From Desulfobacula sp. (GTDB lineage: Bacteria > Desulfobacterota > Desulfobacteria > Desulfobacterales > Desulfobacteraceae): a stretch of 5,976 nucleotides of DNA. The DNA lies in contig JAOZRF010000086.1 in assembly GCA_029940245.1 (NCBI GenBank), forward strand, positions 1-5,976, written 5' to 3'. A program made the position numbers and the translations under genes. The first letter of the stretch is position 1, and each line of letters begins with the position of its first letter. The notes beneath the pieces were generated by a model, which did not search any database, was not told the DNA's origin, and saw only the letters and a program-made list of their open reading frames with translations. Shown here piece after piece: positions 1 to 5,976 of this stretch.

Positions 1-3000
1 AGCTGTATCTCCAAACAGGGTTTCAACTTCCACCAGATTAAGATATTTATCATCCCAGTTTATATTATCACTTTCAAGAATCCAGTCTTTGAGTCTGTTA
101 TATTTGCCACCCAGAGCTTTGATTTTTTTTAAAAGCGGTACCTCATTGGATGATTTAAAGCTGATATTTAAAGACAGGATATATTCAGTGATATTGGGTG
201 TTGCAGGATTTGAAGAAATGCCCGGGATGACCAGAATATTTTTATTGTCTTTTCTGCCTTTTCCAATATAAACATTTCCTTCTCTGACAATGATGTTTTT
301 AGTTCCCTTAAGCTTGGGATCGGTTTCCACCCTTGAGATTTCATTTTTAAGCAATCCGGTTTTATTAATGATTTTAATCCGGGTTTCATTTGTGACTTCG
401 CCCAACAGACTCAGGCCTGAAATCTGATAGAGCAAACCACCATTTATGCCGGAAATAATCTCCTGGAGATTTTTAATGACCAGAACATTTTTATTGGTAA
501 TCTGGGAGAGTTGAATGCCATTGGCAGTCAGTTCATCAAAGACCAGACCTTCAAATTTTTCACTGATTCTGCTGGTACCCACCGTCACTGTTTTGGCCTG
601 GTGCTTGATGGCATCAACGGGTCTTGCCATGGTGTTAATGGCTTTGCCGATGGTATCAAAAAAAGTATTAATCATGTTGGTCGGGGTGCCTTTTACTGCA
701 AAATCAATTTCAAAATCAGACACGGGCAGTCTGCCGGACAGATATTTTAAAAGCAAAGTGATATTGGCAACGGTATCAAGCCCCATAGCAGCCGGGAAAG
801 CTCCCTGCCTTCGTTTTTTTGAGAATTTATTATAAAATTGTGCAATGGTTTCTCTGAATCGTTTTTCCAGGAGAATTTCATAAATATCATGTCCCATGGA
901 AGTATACTCATCTAAAATATCCTGGATCTCAAGTTTTTCTTCATACATGAATCTGGACCCTTCATTAATGGCAAGGGCAGCATAGTAGCCCCAGATATGT
1001 CCGACCAGGGTATTAAGGACAGGTGCAAAATGCTCTTGTGTTTCAGGAATTTTAAATACATCACTGGCATATATGTCAAACCGGTTTTCTCCAATGGTGG
1101 TGATCACAACGGGGGTTGCCTTATGGGCATGGAAGATGGCTGTATCTTTTATAATATCCCCTAAAACACTTTCTCTTGTTCCGGCAGCACAAATAATGAT
1201 CAATGGTTCACTTGACAGGTCAATATGTTTTTTATCCTCAATAAAATCAGATGAAATGGTTTTATAGCAAAGCTCACTGAGTTTGATCCTGATTTCATCG
1301 GCAGATGTCTTGTTTGAGCCTGATCCTACAGTTGCCCAATAGTCTTTTGAAACCGCAAGTCTGTAAGCTGAATCTTTTATTTGATCTTTCATTTCAAGGA
1401 TGGTTCTCATTTTATCCGGCAGATCCATGATTTCTCTGATCTGTTCGTTTATAAACCCGCTGGATCCGGCCTGGATAATAGAGGCGATGTGAAGACCTAA
1501 AATGGCTCCGGCAGTAATCTGGGAATAAAATGCTTTTGTGGATGCAACAGACATTTCAATGTCCCGTCCGGAACTTGTATATATGACACCATCTGTTTTA
1601 AACGTCAGATCAGAATCTCTCCGGTTTACAATGGCAAGTGTTCTGGCGCCACATTCTTTTACCATATCCATGGTCCTGTTGGTATCCGTTGTGGTGCCGG
1701 ACTGACTGATGGCTACAACCAGAGTATTTGCCATGGGTTTTGTACGACCATTTCCTTCAATAATATTAAACCCGGAAAGTTCTGATGATTTTAATGCCCT
1801 TATATCTATGCCCTTATCACCCAGATAGAAATTTAACAGGGAGGCACATCCCTGGGCTGCAATCCCGGCAGTACCCTGACCGATAAAATAGACTTTTTTT
1901 ATTCTATCCGTCTTAAAGTCAGCCGCCAGACTATAAGGTATCATTGTTTTATCTAAGCTTGTTATAAACTCATTTGATTCAACCAGAAAACTGATTTTAT
2001 TTTCCAGAGTTTTTTCAACGGAATAGGGAGATTCTGAAATTTCTTTTAAAAAATAGTGGGGAAAGTTTTGTCTGTCTATATCTCTTGAGGTGATCTGGCT
2101 TGTCATGACATTATGAAGGTCAATGCCAATAGGGGTGTTATCGTAATAAAACGAGTGAATCCCGGATACACCCCCCAATGAATTTTGATCCAGAATAACG
2201 ATCTGTCCTTTGTTTTCTCCATTGAGCTTAATATAATCAGGGGTTTCTTCCACAATGCCATAGAGTTCTGATGCTGCAATATAATGATCCTTTGCAATTC
2301 CGACAAAAATAGCCTGGCCGCTTCCTTTCTGGGCTAAAAATAATTTGCCCGGTGCAAGATTCGAGTGCATGCTGATGGCATGGGAGCCTTCAAAATCATT
2401 GACGGCCATTCTAAATGCCTCTTCAATGGTGTTGCCGAGTTTCAGGTAGTGCTCGATTTGCAGAGGGATCAGTTTGGTATCCGTACTGATATCTTTATGG
2501 ATTTTATCATACCGTGCTTCATACTCGGTTTTTAATTCAAGATAATTGTCAATATCTCCATTCAGACAGACATGAATAATACCTTCTCTTTCAAGTTCTC
2601 TGTCCGTGGGGGTGTTGTCCTGGGGATGGCAGTTGGCAATGGTAATGTCTCCCACAGAAGCCCATCTGGTGTGAGCTGATATGGAATCGGCAGCAAGGTG
2701 AAAATTTGAAATTAATTGGAGCATGGGGTCATTTTTGATCTGGCTTCGGATAAAGGATACATTGTCTCCAAGTGCACCGATTTCCGCGGCAAATTTATAG
2801 ACAAAGGATATGGAGATAAAATGGTTGCCATTTTTTTCAAAGTTATCCTCGATGGTAATGCTGTTGTTGGATAATACCTGATTATTTGTCCTTTGTTTAA
2901 ACCGTTCTAAAAGTCCGTCCTTTATAAGACTTGCCTTAAATTTTTCATGCTCTTCCATGGTCAGGGTTAAAATGATTGAAATTCCTGCAGAGTCCCTGCC

Positions 3001-3663
3001 TCTGACTTCAAGCCGGTCAATACTGTTTAGCACTGCATTGATCCTTTTGAATATCTTTAAACCTTGTTTGTTGCGGGAGCTTTCAAAACCTATGGAAAGG
3101 TTACTGATGGCATGGATATTATCCAATACCTCCTTTTTAATACACCAGGAAATATCCTTGAGTTTTTCAAGACCTGATGAAATTGAATCAATATCCGGGG
3201 AAGACAGGGTTGAAAATTTTTTTTTAAATAAACTTGTCCGATCCTTTATCAATTGTTCAATGGTTTGTGAAATAGATAAAAGGGTATTTTTTTTGTCTTG
3301 ATTAAAGAAGAGATCGGAAAAAATATATTCCTGTTTTAATGCCTGGCAGGTTTTTAATAATTTGTATAAAAGATCATCCGTGTTGGAAAAATTATTCTGG
3401 ACTGACTTTGTCCCGGGCAAAAAAAGATTTGTTTTTATTGAACCCACCATATTTTCAAGAGATTTTAAATCAAGGGGGTTAGAAGAGGGGCTGCTGCTTT
3501 TAAATGAGACAAAGGCAGAAATACCGCATGACAGGGTATTGGGCTGGTTCGGGAAAAGTAAAAGAGAGTTGTTTTTTGCCTGTTCTATGGATGTGCCGAT
3601 GCCGATATGAATTGAAAATAATTTTTTCATCAGATTTAAAAAAAAGTTTATAAATTTAATCAT
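1..3663 (-). CDS. Oversized GlmS-like glutamine amidotransferase / double SIS-domain protein, C-terminus beyond left edge
   Basis: The visible part is 1221 residues with no stop; ordinary GlmS (glutamine:fructose-6-phosphate aminotransferase, cytoplasmic, makes glucosamine-6-P) is about 610. Glutaminase (class II, Ntn) domain: candidate nucleophile C46 in SCGISAF, RGRDSAG at 221-227, HTRW at 331-334 (R333), HP at 346-347, NG at 368-369, D395 in DTKLI. The linker motif HYFLKEI lies at 536-542. SIS1 starts near 590, with GQGTAG (595-600), SQSGTTTDT (653-661) and VASTKAF (706-712). SIS2 has E790, K794, E797 and H813, aligning with E. coli E481, K485, E488 and H504. AKTVTV at 1023-1028 matches the GlmS C-terminal AKSVTVE, with K1024 as K603. 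Oddities: C46 is not N-terminal; roughly 150 extra residues lie between C46 and RGRDSAG and about 110 between SIS2 and AKTVTV; at least 193 residues follow AKTVTV; E. coli S303 is A599 here. The start at 3663 is chosen for AGGAG six bases upstream; an in-frame stop lies shortly upstream. Family membership is firm; activity and substrate are inferred. An alternative is a Fru6P- or sugar-phosphate-binding paralogue with another role. Confidence 0.9.
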   Translation of the reverse strand, partial: MIKFINFFLNLMKKLFSIHIGIGTSIEQAKNNSLLLFPNQPNTLSCGISAFVSFKSSSPSSNPLDLKSLENMVGSIKTNLFLPGTKSVQNNFSNTDDLLYKLLKTCQALKQEYIFSDLFFNQDKKNTLLSISQTIEQLIKDRTSLFKKKFSTLSSPDIDSISSGLEKLKDISWCIKKEVLDNIHAISNLSIGFESSRNKQGLKIFKRINAVLNSIDRLEVRGRDSAGISIILTLTMEEHEKFKASLIKDGLLERFKQRTNNQVLSNNSITIEDNFEKNGNHFISISFVYKFAAEIGALGDNVSFIRSQIKNDPMLQLISNFHLAADSISAHTRWASVGDITIANCHPQDNTPTDRELEREGIIHVCLNGDIDNYLELKTEYEARYDKIHKDISTDTKLIPLQIEHYLKLGNTIEEAFRMAVNDFEGSHAISMHSNLAPGKLFLAQKGSGQAIFVGIAKDHYIAASELYGIVEETPDYIKLNGENKGQIVILDQNSLGGVSGIHSFYYDNTPIGIDLHNVMTSQITSRDIDRQNFPHYFLKEISESPYSVEKTLENKISFLVESNEFITSLDKTMIPYSLAADFKTDRIKKVYFIGQGTAGIAAQGCASLLNFYLGDKGIDIRALKSSELSGFNIIEGNGRTKPMANTLVVAISQSGTTTDTNRTMDMVKECGARTLAIVNRRDSDLTFKTDGVIYTSSGRDIEMSVASTKAFYSQITAGAILGLHIASIIQAGSSGFINEQIREIMDLPDKMRTILEMKDQIKDSAYRLAVSKDYWATVGSGSNKTSADEIRIKLSELCYKTISSDFIEDKKHIDLSSEPLIIICAAGTRESVLGDIIKDTAIFHAHKATPVVITTIGENRFDIYASDVFKIPETQEHFAPVLNTLVGHIWGYYAALAINEGSRFMYEEKLEIQDILDEYTSMGHDIYEILLEKRFRETIAQFYNKFSKKRRQGAFPAAMGLDTVANITLLLKYLSGRLPVSDFEIDFAVKGTPTNMINTFFDTIGKAINTMARPVDAIKHQAKTVTVGTSRISEKFEGLVFDELTANGIQLSQITNKNVLVIKNLQEIISGINGGLLYQISGLSLLGEVTNETRIKIINKTGLLKNEISRVETDPKLKGTKNIIVREGNVYIGKGRKDNKNILVIPGISSNPATPNITEYILSLNISFKSSNEVPLLKKIKALGGKYNRLKDWILESDNINWDDKYLNLVEVETLFGDTA

Positions 3664-3669
3664 TTTTTT

Positions 3670-3674
3670 CTCCT
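3670..3674 (-). promoter_or_regulatory. Shine-Dalgarno site of the GlmS-like gene
   Basis: On the minus strand the sequence reads AGGAG, then six A residues, then ATG at 3663-3661. Spacing and match are near ideal. This decides the start: a second in-frame ATG at 3630-3628, eleven codons downstream, has only a T-rich run and no purine-rich site before it. Confidence 0.8.
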
Positions 3675-3703
3675 GACCCCACTTATTTATTTTTTGTTTT
3701 TAA

Positions 3704-3731
3704 CTTAAAATCTAAAACTTAAAACTTAAAA
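3704..3731 (-). repeat. Four tandem 7-bp units in the intergenic gap
   Basis: On the plus strand the units are CTTAAAA (3704-3710), TCTAAAA (3711-3717), CTTAAAA (3718-3724) and CTTAAAA (3725-3731): three identical and one with two changes. On the transcribed strand this gives a T-rich series of TTTTAAG blocks between the transpeptidase hairpin and the ribosome-binding region of the GlmS-like gene. Copy number could change by slippage and alter spacing there; that effect is inference. Confidence 0.75.
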
Positions 3732-3733
3732 CC

Positions 3734-3762
3734 GTGTCTGAACAAGGTTTTCGTTCAGGCAC
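3734..3762 (-). terminator. Hairpin after the transpeptidase gene, possible weak terminator or attenuator
   Basis: The arms 3734-3743 and 3753-3762 form a 10-bp inverted repeat around a 9-base loop. Nine pairs are perfect; the odd pair is C-A in minus-strand RNA and G-U in plus-strand RNA. The hairpin begins three bases after the transpeptidase stop codon. On the minus strand it is followed by GG and then the T-rich heptamer array rather than a continuous U-tract, so it is not a textbook intrinsic terminator. It may partly terminate, attenuate, or protect the upstream mRNA 3' end. Read from the plus strand, it is followed by TATTTATTT, but no plus-strand gene lies there to be terminated. Confidence 0.45.
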
Positions 3763-3765
3763 TAT

Positions 3766-5094
3766 TTATTTAAAATACCGTTTTAAAATCATTCTTCCGT
3801 AGGCGCTTGCCCTTGTTCCAATATATTTTCTATGCCCGACAACAATAGATAAAGCAATTTTACGAGTTGTTTTTTTTTCTTTTCCAAAACCGATAAACCA
3901 GTCGTATTTAACAGTATTATCATTGTTATAGAGAGATCCTGTCTTCCCGCCAATCAAAAGCTTTGAAAGTACTTTATCTTTTGAAGCCCCTTTAAAGGAT
4001 TTTTTAGCAGTCCCCTTTGTTATGGTTGTTGCAAGCAACTTCATCATGGTTGTTGCAGTCTCGGGCAGTATGGCTGTTTTATAGGGTGTTATTTTGTTTT
4101 TGTAAAGGATTGTGCCATTAGACCCTGTTACATGTTCAACAATGCTGGGTAAAAGCATATTGCCCGAGTTAACAATTGCCGAGATAAGCATGGCCCCGAA
4201 TATCGGTGAAATGGTTGTATCCGTGTTAAAACCACATCCCAGCTCAGCCAGATGGTAATCATTATCATTGTCGCCGGTTTTAAATTTTCCTGATAAAAAA
4301 GGTAATTCATTGGGAATAACCTGGTTGAATCCAAACGCATCAGCATAGAAGTCCAATTTTTCCTTCCCAAGATAATTTTTTCCCAATTTGCCGAACACAG
4401 GATTTATTGATTCGGCAAAAGCTCTGGAAAATGATGTTTTAGTGGTATATTTATTCTTAACATCTTTGAGCTGACGTTTATATAAGGTATATTTATTTCC
4501 GTTAAAGTACAATCGGGTCTGGGGTGTATAGTTCAGGGTTTCAACAGCCGCGGCCGCAGTTACAATTTTAAAGATACTTGCCGCGGGATAATCTGATTCT
4601 ATACACGGATTGATATCAGGGTTTTCAAGATCAAATCCTGTCATGGCAATAATTTTTCCCGTATCAGCTTGCATTACAACAAGGGCAATCCGTTGGGGTT
4701 TGCCCCGGGTAAGGGTTTTGAGCTTATCCATCAAGGACAATAAATATTGTTGAAGATAAATATCAATGCTGGTGGTAATTTTATAGTGGGCCTGGGGTGT
4801 TTCTTCAAAGAAGATATTTTTATCTGTCGTATTAAATTTTTTATGACTGATGATTTGGGTTAATTGATTTTTCGATAACTGGACCTCTTTTTTAAGGTTT
4901 TCTTTGGAATTATTTTTTGATTTCAGGTCCGTGGATTTATGGGGAATATTTAGTTTTATAAGGCATAATCCAACAATCAAGATCAAAAGAACCATGATTC
5001 CAATTATGGATCTTTTAGTTTTAAAAAAAAGAAATTTCTTTTTTTCCCCTAAAATATCGCCTGAGTGAAAATCCCGCCATGAATTTTCTCTCAT
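3766..5094 (-). CDS. Single-pass penicillin-binding transpeptidase (PF00905-type), short, no pedestal domain
   Basis: A complete protein of 442 residues, predicted to cross-link peptidoglycan stem peptides in the periplasm as a D,D-transpeptidase. It has a basic cytoplasmic N-terminus (1-28), one hydrophobic segment (about 29-47), a Lys/Asn-rich linker (about 50-100), then the transpeptidase domain to the end. Serine-acyl-enzyme motifs are intact and in order: SIFK with nucleophile S173 and K176, SIN at 229-231, KTGS at 384-387. ITTSIDIYLQQ (106-116) and the ALVVMQADTGKIIAM stretch (137-151) are typical of the start of this fold. Class B PBPs such as PBP2 or FtsI are about 550-650 residues with a dimerisation/pedestal module before the catalytic domain; here only about 60 residues separate membrane segment and domain, so that module is absent. 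The start ATG overlaps the metG stop as ATGA and has no good Shine-Dalgarno site, which suggests translational coupling. A beta-lactam-binding or carboxypeptidase role is possible; a class D beta-lactamase is less likely because SIN replaces S-x-V. Confidence 0.9.
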   Translation of the reverse strand: MRENSWRDFHSGDILGEKKKFLFFKTKRSIIGIMVLLILIVGLCLIKLNIPHKSTDLKSKNNSKENLKKEVQLSKNQLTQIISHKKFNTTDKNIFFEETPQAHYKITTSIDIYLQQYLLSLMDKLKTLTRGKPQRIALVVMQADTGKIIAMTGFDLENPDINPCIESDYPAASIFKIVTAAAAVETLNYTPQTRLYFNGNKYTLYKRQLKDVKNKYTTKTSFSRAFAESINPVFGKLGKNYLGKEKLDFYADAFGFNQVIPNELPFLSGKFKTGDNDNDYHLAELGCGFNTDTTISPIFGAMLISAIVNSGNMLLPSIVEHVTGSNGTILYKNKITPYKTAILPETATTMMKLLATTITKGTAKKSFKGASKDKVLSKLLIGGKTGSLYNNDNTVKYDWFIGFGKEKKTTRKIALSIVVGHRKYIGTRASAYGRMILKRYFK

Positions 5095-5976
5095 TTTGTC
5101 TGGTTTCCCGGTCCAATTTTATGAATATCAATTCTGGGAAACAAACTATCGGGTTTTGCGATCAGGGTATTTTTTTTAACCTGTCCCCAGACAGAGGCTT
5201 CTTTAAGTGTGTAAAACCCCTTGTTTTCTTTTTCCATACAAAGGATTTTTTGCATTTTTAAGGATGTCTGGGGCATAATGGGGTAGATCAGGCAGGAAAC
5301 AACCCTTAATCCTTCAATAAGATTATACAGAAGGGTTTCAAGAACAGGAATATTGGTTTCATCCTTGGCTAAATCCCATGGTTTATGCGTATCAATATAT
5401 TTATTCATGGTGCTGATGAATTGCCAGGTGGCACCTATACCTTTGTGGAACTCGCACAATTCCATGGCCTTTTTAAACTCATTAATGGCATGGTCTGCAT
5501 TTGATGACAAAGACAGGTTTTTTTCCTGTTCAATGATGCTGTCGGAACCTTTTACTCCACCCTTGAAGTATCTCATGTTCATGGAAAGGACTCGTGAAAA
5601 AAGATTCCCAAGATCATTGGCAAGATCAGCGTTAATTCTTGATATAATGGTTTCTTCCATAAAATTGGCATCCAGACCAAAGACCATTTCCCTCATCAGA
5701 AAATATCTGAACGGGTCAACACCATAAATATCCGTCACTTTAATGGGGTCTGTAACATTGCCGATACTTTTTGACATTTTGTTTCCTTTGACATTCCAGA
5801 ATCCGTGAACATTCAACCCTTTATAAATCGGGATGCCCGCGGCTTTCAGCATAATGGGCCAATAAATTCCATGGGGTTTGATAATATCTTTTGCCACAAA
5901 ATGCCGGGTTTCTGACCAGAATTTTTTAAACAGCTCACCATCCGGATACCCCAATGCTGAAATATAATTCACAAGC
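5091..5976 (-). CDS. metG: Methionyl-tRNA synthetase, C-terminal part (N-terminus beyond right edge)
   Basis: Cytoplasmic class I enzyme that charges tRNA(Met) with methionine using ATP. The 294 visible residues begin inside the catalytic domain at LVNYISALGYP. The frame is open through the edge, so the GTG at 5972-5970 is an internal valine, not a start. Visible motifs are HFVAKDI, FWNVKGNKMSKS with the KMSKS loop at visible residues 66-70, then the helical anticodon-binding domain with NLFSR at 124-128 and HKPWDLAKDE around W200. By family knowledge these supply the Asn/Arg and Trp that read the CAU anticodon (N391, R395 and W461 in E. coli). The protein ends about 15 residues after the LFPRI motif that closes the core, so the EMAPII-like C-terminal tRNA-binding/dimerisation domain found in many bacterial MetRSs is absent. 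The HIGH motif and zinc knuckle would lie outside the window. The stop TGA overlaps the transpeptidase ATG by four bases. Confidence 0.96.
   Translation of the reverse strand, partial: LVNYISALGYPDGELFKKFWSETRHFVAKDIIKPHGIYWPIMLKAAGIPIYKGLNVHGFWNVKGNKMSKSIGNVTDPIKVTDIYGVDPFRYFLMREMVFGLDANFMEETIISRINADLANDLGNLFSRVLSMNMRYFKGGVKGSDSIIEQEKNLSLSSNADHAINEFKKAMELCEFHKGIGATWQFISTMNKYIDTHKPWDLAKDETNIPVLETLLYNLIEGLRVVSCLIYPIMPQTSLKMQKILCMEKENKGFYTLKEASVWGQVKKNTLIAKPDSLFPRIDIHKIGPGNQTK

Larger units (their letters stand above)
3664..3765 (-). other. 102-bp AT-rich intergenic gap between transpeptidase and GlmS-like genes
   Basis: This is the only real non-coding stretch in the window. In transcription order it holds the hairpin (3762-3734), the heptamer array (3731-3704), an A-rich unstructured leader and the AGGAG site. 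I see no convincing -35/-10 pair; the T/A-rich composition would allow a weak promoter, but nothing stands out. With metG and the transpeptidase gene overlapping, this gap is the likeliest place for expression of the GlmS-like gene to be separated from the upstream genes. Confidence 0.6.

Noticed and set aside
511..835. Two overlapping plus-strand open frames (79 and 106 codons)
   Set aside because: They lie antisense to the well-conserved GlmS tail region (AKTVTV) and resemble no protein I know; they are shadows.
2957..3610. Plus-strand open frames of 114 and 82 codons
   Set aside because: They are antisense to the N-terminal part of the GlmS-like gene, have no ribosome-binding support and no recognisable motif.
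3628..3630. ATG as the start of the GlmS-like protein
   Set aside because: It is in frame, but it has no Shine-Dalgarno site, while the ATG at 3663-3661 has AGGAG at six-base spacing.
3664..3765. glmS ribozyme or other riboswitch ahead of the GlmS-like gene
   Set aside because: The gap is only 102 bp, mostly simple A/T sequence with one short hairpin, too small and unstructured for the roughly 150-nt glmS ribozyme fold.
5353..5727. Plus-strand open frame of 124 codons
   Set aside because: It lies opposite the MetRS anticodon-binding domain, whose motifs are clear on the minus strand.
5970..5972. GTG as the start of a 293-residue MetRS-like protein
   Set aside because: The frame is open upstream to the window edge and the sequence LVNYISALGYP is internal to the MetRS catalytic domain, so this GTG encodes a valine.

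Overview
The window reads almost entirely from the minus strand and holds three consecutive genes, in transcription order from right to left. They are the 3' part of a methionyl-tRNA synthetase gene (metG, cut by the right edge), a complete gene for a small membrane-anchored penicillin-binding transpeptidase, and a very long gene for a GlmS-like glutamine amidotransferase/SIS-domain protein that runs off the left edge. The long reading frame spans positions 1-3663 without a stop. I established it by translating the reverse complement directly.

Layout: metG (5091-5976) overlaps the transpeptidase gene (3766-5094) by four bases in an ATGA arrangement. A 102-bp AT-rich gap (3664-3765) follows, with a hairpin just after the transpeptidase stop, a tandem array of four 7-bp units and a clear Shine-Dalgarno sequence. 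Then comes the giant GlmS-like gene (1-3663). I see no RNA genes, insertion sequences, CRISPR arrays or plus-strand genes.

Organism: the DNA is AT-rich with long A/T homopolymers, and the proteins look bacterial. The MetRS is the short core type and the cell has a peptidoglycan transpeptidase. The style is compatible with a moderately AT-rich Gram-negative such as a member of the Desulfobacterota, but that is a guess.

How the genes may fit together: GlmS makes glucosamine-6-phosphate, the entry metabolite for UDP-GlcNAc and so for peptidoglycan and LPS. The transpeptidase cross-links peptidoglycan, so the two downstream genes share a cell-envelope theme. MetRS is probably a housekeeping neighbour in the same transcript.

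The most unusual object is the GlmS-like protein. At more than 1221 residues it is at least twice the usual GlmS length. It keeps nearly all fructose-6-phosphate-site residues and most glutaminase residues. However, its candidate nucleophile Cys is internal (residue 46), about 150 residues are inserted after that Cys, about 110 are inserted before the GlmS tail motif (AKSVTVE in E. coli, AKTVTV here), and at least 190 residues follow a motif that normally ends the protein.
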